From assembly GCF_014170335.1 (NCBI RefSeq), contig NZ_LZZS01000026.1:186001-250000 (forward strand): a stretch of 64,000 nucleotides of DNA, read 5' to 3'. The notes under the pieces are model-generated. The model made no database searches and was not told where the DNA came from. It saw only the letters and a list, made by a program, of their open reading frames with translations. Every line of letters starts with the position of its first letter. Position 1 is the first letter of the stretch. Of the stretch, positions 10,505-19,504 are shown in pieces. This DNA is from Achromobacter sp. UMC46. Lineage in GTDB: Bacteria > Pseudomonadota > Gammaproteobacteria > Burkholderiales > Burkholderiaceae_B. Both the position numbers and the translations under genes were made by a program.

Positions 10505-10537
10505 AAAAAAAGCCGGCCTGGAAACAGGCCGGCTTTT
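10505..10537. terminator. Bidirectional terminator
   Basis: A 13-bp stem AAAAGCCGGCCTG / CAGGCCGGCTTTT (10508-10520 with 10525-10537, GAAA loop) lies between the convergent FUSC and yaaA genes. Confidence 0.9.
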
Positions 10538-10563
10538 GCTTGGGGCGGCGATCCGCCCCGGGA

Positions 10564-11337
10564 TCAGTCCAGCTTGCGCCGGAACACCAGCTTGTCTTCC
10601 GACGACGCCGACGCGTCATACGCGTAGCCTTCCAGGTCGAAGCCGTGCAGGCCTTCGGGCTTGGCAACCTTGTGCTGGATCGCGTAGCGGGCCATCAGGC
10701 CGCGCGCGCGCTTGGCGTGGAAGCTAATGATCTTCCAGGCGCCGCTCTTCCAGTCCTGGAACACGCACTGCACCACGCGGGCCTTCAGCGTCTTCAGGTC
10801 GACCGACTTGAAATACTCTTCGGACGCCAGGTTGACGATCACCGGCGATTTCTTGCCTTCCTGGCGCTCGTTCAAATAGCCCGCAATGGTCGAGCCCCAA
10901 TACTCGTACAGGTTCTTGCCCTTGGGCGTCTGCAGCCGCGTGCCCATTTCCAGGCGGTACGGCTGCATCAGGTCCAGCGGCCGCAGCACGCCGTACAGGC
11001 CGCTCAAGATGGCCACGTGTTCTTGCGCCCAATCCAGCTGCTTGGCCGACAGGGTCGACGCGTCCAGCCCTTCATACACGTCGCCGTTGAAGGCCAGCAC
11101 GGCCTGGCGCGAATTGGCCAGCGTGAACGTGCGCTTCCAGTGGGCGTAGCGCTGCGCATTCAGCTCGGACAGCGCCGGGCTCAGGCTCATCAGTTCGGAG
11201 ATATCGTCCGCGGACTTGGTCTTCAGCACCTTGATCAGGCCGGCGGCCTGGTCCACGAACAGCGGCTGGGAGTGCGTCTCGATATGCAGCGGCGAGTCGT
11301 AGTCCAGCTTCTTGGCGGGGGAAAGCAGAAACAGCAT
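10564..11337 (-). CDS. yaaA: Peroxide stress protein YaaA (DUF328)
   Basis: The 257-residue product matches the YaaA/DUF328 family along its whole length: N-terminal LFLLSPAKKLDY, a central VLAFNGDVYEGLDA and a C-terminal SFHAKRARGLMARY. In E. coli YaaA is induced by OxyR and lowers free intracellular iron during hydrogen peroxide stress; the fold binds DNA in vitro. It starts 15 bases after the bdhA stop, so the two are probably co-transcribed on the minus strand, although no functional link is evident. Confidence 0.95.
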   Translation of the reverse strand: MLFLLSPAKKLDYDSPLHIETHSQPLFVDQAAGLIKVLKTKSADDISELMSLSPALSELNAQRYAHWKRTFTLANSRQAVLAFNGDVYEGLDASTLSAKQLDWAQEHVAILSGLYGVLRPLDLMQPYRLEMGTRLQTPKGKNLYEYWGSTIAGYLNERQEGKKSPVIVNLASEEYFKSVDLKTLKARVVQCVFQDWKSGAWKIISFHAKRARGLMARYAIQHKVAKPEGLHGFDLEGYAYDASASSEDKLVFRRKLD

Positions 11338-11352
11338 TCGGGGATTCCTTTA

Positions 11353-12135
11353 TTAACGCGCCGTCCAGCCGCCATCGACGGAGACGGACGTTCCAGTGAT
11401 TTGGGCCGCGGCGTCCGACGCCAGGAACACGGCCGTGCCGCCCAGTTGTTCCGGTGTCACGAACTGCAGCGACGGTTGCTTTTCGCTGAGCAGGTCGCGC
11501 GCAGCGGTTTCCTGGTCGACGCCGTTCTTTTCGGCCAGCGCGGAGATCTGCTTTTCCACCAGCGCCGTGCGAACCCAGCCCGGGCAGATGGAATTGGCGG
11601 TGATGCCTTGGCCGGCAGTTTCCAGCGCCGTGACCTTGGTGAAGCCCACCACGCCGTGCTTGGCGGCCACATAGGCCGACTTGTTGGCCGAGGCCACCAG
11701 GCCATGCGCCGAAGCGATATTGATGATGCGGCCGAAACCCTGCTTCTTCATGTGCGGCAAGGCGGCGGCGGTGCCATGGAACACGGCCGACAGGTTCAGC
11801 GCCAGGATCGCATCCCACTTTTCAGCCGGGAAGTCTTCGATCAGCGCGGTGTGCTGGATGCCGGCATTATTGACCAGGATGTCGATGCGGCCCAGCTGGC
11901 GCACCGCGTTGTCGACCAGCCCGCGCACCGCGTCGCCCCTGGACAGGTCGGCGCCGTCGTAAATCACCTTCACGCCATGCTTGTCGGCCAGGCCGGCGCG
12001 CACTTTTTCGATCTCGGCGGCATCGCCGAAACCGTTCAGGACGATATCGGCGCCTTGCTGGGCGAAGGCCGTGGCGATACCCAGGCCGATGCCGCTGGTG
12101 GAACCGGTGACAAGGGCGACTTTTCCTTTGAGCAT
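11353..12135 (-). CDS. bdhA: 3-hydroxybutyrate dehydrogenase (short-chain dehydrogenase)
   Basis: This 260-residue NAD-dependent dehydrogenase interconverts 3-hydroxybutyrate and acetoacetate in polyhydroxybutyrate and ketone-body metabolism. It has the classical short-chain dehydrogenase features: the TGSTSGIGLGIA cofactor loop near the N-terminus, NNAG, and the catalytic Ser-Tyr-Lys set in NIASAHGLVASANKSAYVAAK. The overall pattern, including the PGWVRTALVEKQI segment, matches BdhA rather than FabG. Two ATGs lie six bases apart (12141 and 12135). GGAGA is directly adjacent to the first and correctly spaced from the second, so 12135 is preferred. A much longer upstream extension runs through the neighbouring gene and is not coding. 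Confidence 0.92.
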   Translation of the reverse strand: MLKGKVALVTGSTSGIGLGIATAFAQQGADIVLNGFGDAAEIEKVRAGLADKHGVKVIYDGADLSRGDAVRGLVDNAVRQLGRIDILVNNAGIQHTALIEDFPAEKWDAILALNLSAVFHGTAAALPHMKKQGFGRIINIASAHGLVASANKSAYVAAKHGVVGFTKVTALETAGQGITANSICPGWVRTALVEKQISALAEKNGVDQETAARDLLSEKQPSLQFVTPEQLGGTAVFLASDAAAQITGTSVSVDGGWTAR

Positions 12136-12239
12136 GAGCATTCTCCTATGGTCTGGCGGTGTGCTGGATGCGAAAACGGGGTTCAAGTGTAGCTGCCCGG
12201 CATGACGGCGATCACGCCATGCCCTCACGACCCGCAGGG

Positions 12240-13457
12240 TCAAGCGGCAGGCGGCTTTTCCAGAGGGTCGGCAGGCGCTTGCGCAGCGTCGGCGGCGGGC
12301 TCGGCGGCAGGCAGGTCGGCCATGCCGCCCCGGTTCTCCGGCACGCGCTCCAGCAGTTTGATCAGCACCGGCACCACGCCCATCGATACCGCCACCACCA
12401 CCGCCAGCACGTCGCGCTGCTCCAGGTTCATCAGATGGTTGTCCCAGGCCTCGTTGAAAATGGCGAAGCTGAACTCCCCGCCCTGCGCCAGCACCATGGC
12501 GAACAGCAGCCGGTGATAGCGCGGCAGCCCCAGAAAGCGCGCAAAGCCGTACAGGACCAGCGCCTTGACCGCCAGCAAGGCCGCCACGCCGGCGATGATG
12601 AGTTTCCAATGGACCGACACCACCGCCAGATTGATGGACATGCCGATGGCCAGGAAGAACAGCCCCAGCAGTAAGCCTTTGAATGGGTCGATCGCCTTTT
12701 CCAGCTCGTGCCGGTAACGCGATTCCGCCATCAGCACCCCAACCAGGAAACCGCCCAGGCCGGCGGACAGGCCCGCGTAATCGAACAGTTGCGCCGCCCC
12801 CACGACCATCAGCAGCGCCGCCGCCGTGAACAGTTCGTTCAGTTGCGCTTTGGCGGCCCAGCCCAGCAACCGAAGCCGGTAGGCCACCGCCACCACCGCC
12901 ACTGCGATCAGCGCCTCCTTGAACGACGGCGCCGACGTGCCGTCGGAGCCCAGCACCCCCGCCGCCACCAGCATCGGGATCGCCGCCATGTCCTGGAACA
13001 GCAGGACGCCCAGCGCAGACCGGCCCAACGGCGTGCGCGTCAGCGCGCGTTCATCCAGCAGCCGCAGCGCCACCGCCGTCGACGACAATGCCAGCGACAG
13101 ACCGCACAGCACCGCCGCCTGCCATTCCATGCCCGCCAGATGCCGCAGCGCCGCCCCGAACACCACGCCCAGCAGCAGGCCGCAGGCCAGCATCTGCAGA
13201 GATCCCAGCATGAAGACCTCGCTGCGCATGGCCCAGAGCCGCTTGGGCGACAGCTCCAGCCCGATGATGAACAGCATCATCACCACGCCCCACTGGGACA
13301 CGTTGATCATGGTGTCCACGTTGGTCACCAGTTTCAGGCAGGAGGGTCCGATCAGTACGCCCGCAATCAGATAGCCGGGAATGGCGCCCAGCCCCAGCCG
13401 CTGGGTGATCGGCACGCACAGGACGGCGGCAAGCAAGAGGATAAGAATCAGATCCAT
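12240..13457 (-). CDS. CPA2-family cation:proton antiporter, membrane domain only
   Basis: The 405-residue protein is almost entirely membrane helices (about 12) and matches the Na+/H+ exchanger domain of the KefB/KefC group. Motifs include GYLIAGVLIGP near the N-terminus, SLALSSTAVALRLL in the middle and AQGGEFSFAIFNEAW late. KefB/KefC carry an extra C-terminal RCK/TrkA-N nucleotide-binding domain and are about 600 residues. That domain is absent here, and the protein ends with a short Ala/Pro/Glu-rich tail, so glutathione-type gating is unlikely. Start 13457 (MDLILIL) begins the first helix; the 43-codon upstream extension would cover the tRNA promoter side. Ion specificity is unknown. Confidence 0.85.
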   Translation of the reverse strand: MDLILILLLAAVLCVPITQRLGLGAIPGYLIAGVLIGPSCLKLVTNVDTMINVSQWGVVMMLFIIGLELSPKRLWAMRSEVFMLGSLQMLACGLLLGVVFGAALRHLAGMEWQAAVLCGLSLALSSTAVALRLLDERALTRTPLGRSALGVLLFQDMAAIPMLVAAGVLGSDGTSAPSFKEALIAVAVVAVAYRLRLLGWAAKAQLNELFTAAALLMVVGAAQLFDYAGLSAGLGGFLVGVLMAESRYRHELEKAIDPFKGLLLGLFFLAIGMSINLAVVSVHWKLIIAGVAALLAVKALVLYGFARFLGLPRYHRLLFAMVLAQGGEFSFAIFNEAWDNHLMNLEQRDVLAVVVAVSMGVVPVLIKLLERVPENRGGMADLPAAEPAADAAQAPADPLEKPPAA

Positions 13458-13534
13458 GGTCAGGATTCTGGGCAAAGATCGCCGGCCCCGGAAGCCCCGG
13501 GGTAAGCCCCTGTAAAGATTTTTTCCCGCCCCCT

Positions 13535-13563
13535 TTACACACAGGAAAAAAATCCTGTAGAAT
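13535..13563 (+). promoter_or_regulatory. Promoter of tRNA-Ser
   Basis: TTACAC (13535-13540) and TAGAAT (13558-13563) are 17 bases apart and are followed by a GC-rich discriminator, as expected for a stable-RNA promoter. The spacer contains a palindrome (CAGGAA...TCCTG). Transcription would start near 13570, about 130 bases before the mature tRNA. Confidence 0.65.
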
Positions 13564-13700
13564 TGCGGGCTTCGCTGCTCCGACAACGAAGATCCTTCCG
13601 ACCAGGGATCTTTGAGTGAGAAAACCGCCCTACTGCTTAAATCGTCTACTTAGACGGCAAGAGCGAAGGCAGGAATTTCACCGTTACGGAATCCAGCAAC

Positions 13701-13792
<92 letters not shown>

Positions 13793-13804
13793 TATTCAAG
13801 AACG

Positions 13805-13832
13805 AAGCCCCTGAGAAATCAGGGGCTTTTTT
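13805..13832 (+). terminator. Terminator of tRNA-Ser
   Basis: A 10-bp stem AAGCCCCTGA/TCAGGGGCTT with a GAAA loop is followed by a T run, 14 bases after the tRNA 3' end. Confidence 0.9.
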
Positions 13833-13909
13833 CTTTTCGGCGCAGCGGCTTCTTCCGTGAAGCACATCGCGCGCGCGGCAGCGGAAAAACTCTCAGTGCA
13901 GCAAAACCC

Positions 13910-15184
13910 TCAGCGCAGCAAGGGCTGAGCCAGCTCGCGAAGCTGGCGCTTGTCTTCCTCCAGTCCCAGTGCGTCCTCTGCATACCTGAGCATGCGCACC
14001 GCGTGCCGGGAGGCGGCCGTCTTGAACAACGGATTGATCTCCACCAGGCTCAATAACGCCTTTGTCATGCGCGTGCCCACTTCCAGCAGACTCGCGCCGT
14101 CACGAGCGATAGGGCCGAAAAAGTCGTCGAACAGATCGTCCACGCTCAAGCTGTGCACGTAGACCCGCTGGCAATCCGCTTCGGCATCCAGTTGCTGCGA
14201 TGGCGGCTGCCCCCAGTAACTCAGACTTCTTACGCCCCTGCCAATGACATCAATCGCCGTTCCGGGGTCGTTGACGGCGGGAGACAAGGCGCGGGACGCA
14301 ATTTCAGACAGCACGGACAAGCCAAAGCGCGGGTCGTGTTCGAACGTGCGACGCGTTCCAATGGTGACAGCACCAAGAATTTCCTCGTTCGGCACCTCGC
14401 GCGGCGCCGGCTCGTTGCTGGTGTCGGACACGATCCATGCCAGCGCCATTCCGACATGGGCAAAGCCGCCCGGAAGAATATCAAGGTAGATCAAGGCGTG
14501 ATGGTCGCGCGCGATCCGGCCCAGCGCTTGGACGTCTATGTGCTGGACGTAGCCTGTCTGGTCGCTTGCCACGGTCTGCGCCGACTCGGGCGGCATGCCT
14601 GCCGCCGGATAAGGGCTGCCGCCCAGACATGGCCACTGGACTCGGTGCTGGATAGCGTCGATCGTCGCTTTTTCAACGCGGTCAATCGTCTCACCGACCC
14701 GCCCAAGCTTTGACAGATGCTCGATCCAGCGCAACAGCGTGTAGACGATCAGGATCACCACCGCGATCGTCACCGCGAACAACAAGACCCGCCCCTGCGC
14801 GCCATAGGCGCCTGTACTCAGCGCGATGATGCCCACCAGGCTGAACAGAAATGAGCCGATGAACGTCGCCAAGGCGTTTTGCGTAGTGGTGTCCTGCATG
14901 ACGAGGGTGGTTGCCCGCGGGGTCACGCCGCTGCTCGCCGCACCGTATGCCGCCACCATGGTGCTGAGCGAAAAGGTGGTCACCGCCAGCATGCTGGACG
15001 CAATGATGCCCAAAATCTTGTCCACCGCTTCGGCACCGATGCGCGCGGGCAAGGTTTCAGGAATGACGCCCTTGAACATGATGGCAAGCAAGGCGGTAAC
15101 CACGCCCAGCAGCGAGAAAAGACTGGCCTTGAACCAAAGGCGCTTGGTCAATTGCTTGAGCGCCCATTGCCATCGAGCAATCAT
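13910..15184 (-). CDS. DUF2254 membrane protein
   Basis: The 424-residue protein has four predicted membrane helices in its first third (about residues 18-40, 55-80, 105-125 and 130-150) and then a soluble domain of about 270 residues. The segment SMLAVTTFSLSTMVAAYGAASSGVTPRATTLVMQD and the later PAVNDPGTAIDVIGR are characteristic of the DUF2254 family. No biochemical role is established for the family that I can state with confidence. It lies 22 bases beyond the downstream end of the flavin reductase-like gene on the same strand, so transcription from that side is possible. Confidence 0.85.
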   Translation of the reverse strand: MIARWQWALKQLTKRLWFKASLFSLLGVVTALLAIMFKGVIPETLPARIGAEAVDKILGIIASSMLAVTTFSLSTMVAAYGAASSGVTPRATTLVMQDTTTQNALATFIGSFLFSLVGIIALSTGAYGAQGRVLLFAVTIAVVILIVYTLLRWIEHLSKLGRVGETIDRVEKATIDAIQHRVQWPCLGGSPYPAAGMPPESAQTVASDQTGYVQHIDVQALGRIARDHHALIYLDILPGGFAHVGMALAWIVSDTSNEPAPREVPNEEILGAVTIGTRRTFEHDPRFGLSVLSEIASRALSPAVNDPGTAIDVIGRGVRSLSYWGQPPSQQLDAEADCQRVYVHSLSVDDLFDDFFGPIARDGASLLEVGTRMTKALLSLVEINPLFKTAASRHAVRMLRYAEDALGLEEDKRQLRELAQPLLR

Positions 15185-15206
15185 CTATACCCCTTAAGTC
15201 ACCTCG

Positions 15207-15821
15207 CTACGGGTCGGTAGGCCGCGCCAGCTGAAACAAATCCGTGCTGCGAGCGTACCACCCGCTGCCGTGCATCCGGGCAACCAGCCCCATCTCGGCG
15301 GTGTTCACGTAGCCGCGCTCGGCATCCTGCACATACGCGTCGTCCACATGCGCGCCCAGCACCCGGCCGATGACCACGACCTGATGCGGACCGGTCACGA
15401 TCGTGGCCTGGCTGACGCATTCCAGCGACACCGGGCTGCCCTGGATCAAGGGCGGGCGCACGTGCGCGGCCGGCAGCGCTTTCAATCCGGCCTTGGCCAG
15501 CTCGTCCACGCCGGGCGGATAGTCCGCGCAGGTCTGGTTCATCTGCTGCATCAGCGATTCCGGCACCAGGTTCACCACGAACTCGCCGTTCTCGATGATG
15601 TTGGCGCTGGTGTCCTTGAGCTCGCCATTGGCGCGGCGCATCAGGCCGATGGCGACCGTGGGCGGCTGATGGCCCATGACGTTGAAGAAGCTGAACGGCG
15701 CCGCGTTCACGCACCCGTCGACCGATATCGTGGTGACCCACGCGATCGGCCGAGGCGTGACGGTCGAGGTCAACAGCTTATAGACCGTCTGCGAAGGCAA
15801 GGCGCTGAAATCGAAGTGCAT
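15207..15821 (-). CDS. Flavin reductase-like FMN-binding protein
   Basis: The 204-residue protein belongs to the FMN-binding split-barrel (flavin reductase) family. The N-terminal TSTVTPRPIAWVTT and NAAPFSFFNVMGHQPPTVAIGL are the conserved flavin-contacting region. Members reduce FMN to supply two-component monooxygenases, or act as oxidoreductases themselves. No partner oxygenase is present in the window. It starts four bases after the nitrilase stop, so the two are translationally coupled and probably act in the same pathway with the upstream transporter. Substrate unknown. Confidence 0.88.
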   Translation of the reverse strand: MHFDFSALPSQTVYKLLTSTVTPRPIAWVTTISVDGCVNAAPFSFFNVMGHQPPTVAIGLMRRANGELKDTSANIIENGEFVVNLVPESLMQQMNQTCADYPPGVDELAKAGLKALPAAHVRPPLIQGSPVSLECVSQATIVTGPHQVVVIGRVLGAHVDDAYVQDAERGYVNTAEMGLVARMHGSGWYARSTDLFQLARPTDP

Positions 15822-15824
15822 GGC

Positions 15825-16784
15825 TCAGGGCTCCTGCTGGCCTGCCGCGCCGGAGGCAGAGACCGCCCGCTTTTCGCGGGTGTCGACGTGCAGCTGGAAC
15901 ACGTCCGGCCGCGCGTAGTGGCCCGACACGTCGAAGTCGTACTTGCCGCGCAGGATCTGGTTGGGATGGATGTCAGCGTACAGGATCGTTTCGGCGGAAA
16001 AATCCGGGCCGGCCAGCACTTCGCCCAAGGGGTCGATGATGGCGCTGCCCCCGCGCATCAGCACGGTGTCCGGGCTGTCGCCCAAGGCGCATTCGAAGTC
16101 TTCCGGATACGCGTCGCGGCGCAGGTGCTGGCAGGCGGTCAGCACATAGCAGCGGCCTTCCAGCGCGATGTGGCGCATGCTGGGGATCCAGCTGTCGCGG
16201 TCATCCGCGGTGGGCGCGCAATACAGCGCCACGCCCTGGCTGTACATGTACATGCGCAGCATGGGCATGTAGTTTTCCCAACAGATGACGGCGCCGATCT
16301 TGCCGTAGGGCGTATCGAAGACAGGCATCGTCGAGCCGTCGCCGAAGCCCCAGATCAGCCGTTCGCCCGCGGTCGGCATCAGCTTGCGGTGCTTGCCGGC
16401 AAGCCCTTCCTGACCGTTGAAATACAGCACGGTGCAATACAGCGTGCCGCCGTCGGCCTCGATGCAGCCCATCACGACGAAGGTGCCGGTGTCGGCCGCG
16501 GCCTGGGCCACCACTGCGACCTCTTCACCATCCAGCCGGATGGCTTGCTGGTGATAGCTGGCGAAGGCATCGCGGCCTTCGGCCTTGCGCATGCCGATGG
16601 GCGCGCCGAAGGAATTGCCCTTGGGATAGCCGCCCAGGAAGGCTTCCGGGAACACCAGCACCCGGGCGCCCTGCTCCGCCGCCTGGCGGATCAGGGAAGC
16701 CGCCTTCTGGGCGCAAGCCAGGCTGTCGGTCGGGATGGACGCCGCCTGGATGACGGCAGCCTTGAAGCTCGATTGCACGGACAT
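15825..16784 (-). CDS. Nitrilase (aliphatic/arylaceto-type)
   Basis: The 319-residue enzyme should hydrolyse an organic nitrile to the carboxylic acid and ammonia. The nitrilase catalytic triad is visible: Glu47 in FPEAF, Lys134 in KHRKLMPT and Cys168 in the CWEN motif. The CWENYMP context and length place it with true nitrilases rather than amidases or ureidopropionases. The gene sits 18 bases downstream of an MHS transporter and four bases before a flavin reductase-like gene, forming a three-gene minus-strand operon. The C-terminal tail (after about residue 300) is Ala/Gln-rich and poorly conserved. The natural substrate is not deducible. Confidence 0.92.
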   Translation of the reverse strand: MSVQSSFKAAVIQAASIPTDSLACAQKAASLIRQAAEQGARVLVFPEAFLGGYPKGNSFGAPIGMRKAEGRDAFASYHQQAIRLDGEEVAVVAQAAADTGTFVVMGCIEADGGTLYCTVLYFNGQEGLAGKHRKLMPTAGERLIWGFGDGSTMPVFDTPYGKIGAVICWENYMPMLRMYMYSQGVALYCAPTADDRDSWIPSMRHIALEGRCYVLTACQHLRRDAYPEDFECALGDSPDTVLMRGGSAIIDPLGEVLAGPDFSAETILYADIHPNQILRGKYDFDVSGHYARPDVFQLHVDTREKRAVSASGAAGQQEP

Positions 16785-16802
16785 GTCTCTCCTCGCTTTT
16801 TT

Positions 16803-18455
16803 CTAGTGGATGGGGTCTTCGTCGATGGCCTGGGCGCGGGTGTTCGGCAGGAACAGGCTGCCGATGACGCCCACCACGACCATCACGGCCACCGGATACA
16901 TCAAACCGCCGAAGATATTGCCGCTGGCCTGCGCCAGATAGGTCGCGGTGAACGGCACGATCCCGCCGAAGATGCCGGCGCCGATGTGGTACGGGAAGGA
17001 TAGCGCGGTATACCGGATGCGGGCGGGGAACAGTTCGACCAGATAGGACGCGACCGGGCCGTAGACCATCGCCACGACGGTCGTCATCAGCACCAGGATC
17101 AGGATGATGGTGGCGCGGTCGACCCGCGCGGGATCGGCGCGGTCCGGGTAGCCGGCGGCCGTCAGCGCGCTGGCGTAACCGGCGCGGTCGAAGCCGTTGA
17201 CGGTGACGCCGCCCACGCTCATGGCGATGTCCTGGCCAGGCAGCGGAGCCGCGTATTCGAAATTGATGCCCTTGCCGACCAGGAATTTCTTGGCCTGCAC
17301 GCATACCTTCTTGTGGTCGGCGTGGCTGCCGATCATCGCGGCCTGCAAGCCGAAGTCGCAGGCGCCGCCGCTCGTGTCGGCGTGCACGCGCACCGGCGTG
17401 CTTTGCATGGCCTGCGCCAGCGCCGGGTTGCCGGCCTTCAGCAGCACCTCGAACATGGAGTGGTAGCCGATGGCGGCGATGAACAGACCCGCCATCATGA
17501 TCCACTTGCGGCCGATGCGGTCGGACAGCCAGCCGAACAGCACGAAGGTCGGCGCGCCGATGATGAAGCCGATCAGGATCAGCGTATAGACGCTGGTCTG
17601 GTCGATCTGCACCGCCTGCTGCAGGAAGATCATCACGTAGAACTGGCCCGTGAAGTAGGTCGCGCCCTGGCCGGCGGTCACGCCGATCAGCGCCAGCAGC
17701 ACCAGCCGCAGGCTGGACCATTGGCCGAACGTTTCCTTGATCGGGTTCTTCGACAGGCGGTTCTGCTGCTTCATCCGCGTGAAGACGGGCGATTCATGCA
17801 GCTTGGCGCGCACATAGATCGAAATCGCCAGCATCACGATCGACAGGATGAACGGCAGGCGCCAGCCCCATTGGCGGAAGTCCTCGGCGCTCATCGCCGC
17901 CTGCGTGCACAGGATGACGACCAGCGACAGGATCAGGCCGGCCGACGAGGTGATCTGGATCCAGCCGGTCAAGAGACCGCGGCGCTTCGGTTCGCAGTGT
18001 TCGGCCACGTAGATCACGGCGCCGCCGTATTCGCCGCCCACCGCCAGGCCCTGGATGACCCGCAGCGTCAACAGCAGGATCCACGACAGGTGGCCCGCCG
18101 ATTCATACGTCGGCAGGCAGCCGATCAGCACGGTGGCCCCGCCCATCATCACGACCGTGATCAGGAAGGTGTACTTGCGGCCCCACTTGTCGCCCAGGTA
18201 GCCGAACATCACCGCGCCCAGCGGACGGATGATGAAACCCACCGCCAGCGCGCCCAATGCGGCAAGCAGCGCCACCGTGGGATTGTCCTGCGGGAACAGC
18301 ACCTGGCTCATGAAGACGGCGAGCGTCCCGTAGATGAAAAAGTCGTACCACTCGAACAGCGTGCCCAGCGTCGAGGCCACCACCACCTGGCGTTCCTCTT
18401 TCCTGCTGAGCGTCGTCCCCGCGTCTACCCGCTGCATTGCGACGTTAGCTTCCAT
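16803..18455 (-). CDS. MFS transporter, metabolite:H+ symporter (MHS) family
   Basis: The 550-residue protein has 12 membrane helices and the MHS signatures LFEWYDFFIYGTLA near the N-terminus and RPLGAVMFGYLGDKWGRKYTF, so it is related to the shikimate, citrate and proline/betaine importers. Between helices 8 and 9 there is an extra soluble stretch of roughly 100 residues (about 341-447) with two cysteines, not present in short family members. It is the first gene of a minus-strand operon with the nitrilase and flavin reductase, so it probably imports their substrate. It is divergent from an IclR regulator. Confidence 0.9.
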   Translation of the reverse strand: MEANVAMQRVDAGTTLSRKEERQVVVASTLGTLFEWYDFFIYGTLAVFMSQVLFPQDNPTVALLAALGALAVGFIIRPLGAVMFGYLGDKWGRKYTFLITVVMMGGATVLIGCLPTYESAGHLSWILLLTLRVIQGLAVGGEYGGAVIYVAEHCEPKRRGLLTGWIQITSSAGLILSLVVILCTQAAMSAEDFRQWGWRLPFILSIVMLAISIYVRAKLHESPVFTRMKQQNRLSKNPIKETFGQWSSLRLVLLALIGVTAGQGATYFTGQFYVMIFLQQAVQIDQTSVYTLILIGFIIGAPTFVLFGWLSDRIGRKWIMMAGLFIAAIGYHSMFEVLLKAGNPALAQAMQSTPVRVHADTSGGACDFGLQAAMIGSHADHKKVCVQAKKFLVGKGINFEYAAPLPGQDIAMSVGGVTVNGFDRAGYASALTAAGYPDRADPARVDRATIILILVLMTTVVAMVYGPVASYLVELFPARIRYTALSFPYHIGAGIFGGIVPFTATYLAQASGNIFGGLMYPVAVMVVVGVIGSLFLPNTRAQAIDEDPIH

Positions 18456-18480
18456 GCTTGCAATCCCCGATCGATTTCAA

Positions 18481-18512
18481 TTGATACTGCTGTATGCATT
18501 AACTATTATCAA
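18481..18512. promoter_or_regulatory. Inverted repeat between MHS transporter and IclR gene
   Basis: TTGATA (18481-18486) and TATCAA (18507-18512) form an inverted repeat with a 20-base AT-rich centre, in the only AT-rich part of the 172-base divergent region. It is a plausible operator or promoter region for the adjacent IclR protein; function is inferred from position only. Confidence 0.35.
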
Positions 18513-18627
18513 ACTTGAATGCGAACGAGACATAGCTGGGGGAAACCCGGAAAACCCGTCCCCGGCATCCGCCGGGACGTGGCGGAGCCGCTGCTACACT
18601 GCCGCCAAAGACACAGTGGAGGCAGTG

Positions 18628-19476
18628 ATGGCAAGGCCCGCCGGCAAGGTTGAAAAGAACTCGGAACAGGCGCCGACCGCTGCGCGCCGGGGCATCCAGT
18701 CGATCGAAGTGGGGTTCCGGATACTGGACGTGATCCGCCAGACCGGCCGCCCGATGCCCTTGAAGGAAATCGCCGACGCCTGCGAACTGACTGTGCCCAA
18801 CGTGCACTACTACCTGGTCAGCTTCCAGAAGGTCGGCGTGGTGCAGCAGCATGCGGACACCGGCCATTACGGCCTGGGGCCCTATGCCTTGCGGCTGGGC
18901 CTGGCGGCCCTGGAGCAGTTCGACGTCTTCACCACGGCTCGGCCCATCATGGCCGAGGTGGCCGCCGTCACCGGGCACACCGTGTTCCTGGGGGTATGGG
19001 GCAACAAGGGCCCCACGATCGTCTACCGGGTGGAAGGCAGCCGCAGCCGCCCGTTGCTGGAACTGCGCGTAGGCAGCGTGATGCCGCTGCTGTCGTCCGC
19101 GCTGGGCCGCAACTTCCTGGCCCATCTGCCCGATGCACTGACCCGCGACCTGCTGGCGCAGGAACTGGCCTCGGCGGTGCCGGAAAGCCATGGCGGCGCG
19201 CCCGGCAACTCCTACACGGCGAAAGACGTGCAGGCGATCCGCGACGAGGTGCAAAAGCACCACATCAGCCGTTGCCGCCACGCCCTGCTGCCGCACTTCA
19301 CGTCGCTGTCGGCGCCCATCTTCGACATGCTGGGCGAAATGACCGCGGCCATCACCCTGATGGGCCCGGTGGGCGCGATCGATGATGAACTGGAGTCCGG
19401 CACCGCGCGCCTGCTACGGGAAAAGGCCCGCTCGATCTCGGCGATGGCGGGCTGGGTGGACCCGGACGCGCGCTAA
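18628..19476 (+). CDS. IclR-family transcriptional regulator
   Basis: The 282-residue protein has an N-terminal winged helix-turn-helix (about residues 20-80; RGIQSIEVGFRILDVI...MPLKEIADACELTVPNVHYYLVSF) and a C-terminal IclR effector domain (from about residue 95; TARPIMAEVAAVTGHTVFLGVWG). Such proteins control catabolic operons in response to a small aromatic or organic acid. Start 18628 is preceded by GGAGG; longer in-frame starts would run back into the divergent transporter gene. The divergent MHS transporter-nitrilase-flavin reductase operon is the likely target. Confidence 0.92.
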   Translation: MARPAGKVEKNSEQAPTAARRGIQSIEVGFRILDVIRQTGRPMPLKEIADACELTVPNVHYYLVSFQKVGVVQQHADTGHYGLGPYALRLGLAALEQFDVFTTARPIMAEVAAVTGHTVFLGVWGNKGPTIVYRVEGSRSRPLLELRVGSVMPLLSSALGRNFLAHLPDALTRDLLAQELASAVPESHGGAPGNSYTAKDVQAIRDEVQKHHISRCRHALLPHFTSLSAPIFDMLGEMTAAITLMGPVGAIDDELESGTARLLREKARSISAMAGWVDPDAR

Positions 19477-19504
19477 GCCGCCACGTCGCGGGCCGGCCGC
19501 CGCG

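Noticed and set aside
12240-13457. Truncated KefB
   Set aside because: The C-terminal TrkA-N domain is absent, but the protein ends cleanly and membrane-only CPA2 antiporters of about 400 residues are common, so truncation is not supported.
18334-18627. N-terminal extension of the IclR regulator
   Set aside because: It would overlap the divergent transporter gene; the ATG at 18628 has a GGAGG ribosome site and gives the normal family length.
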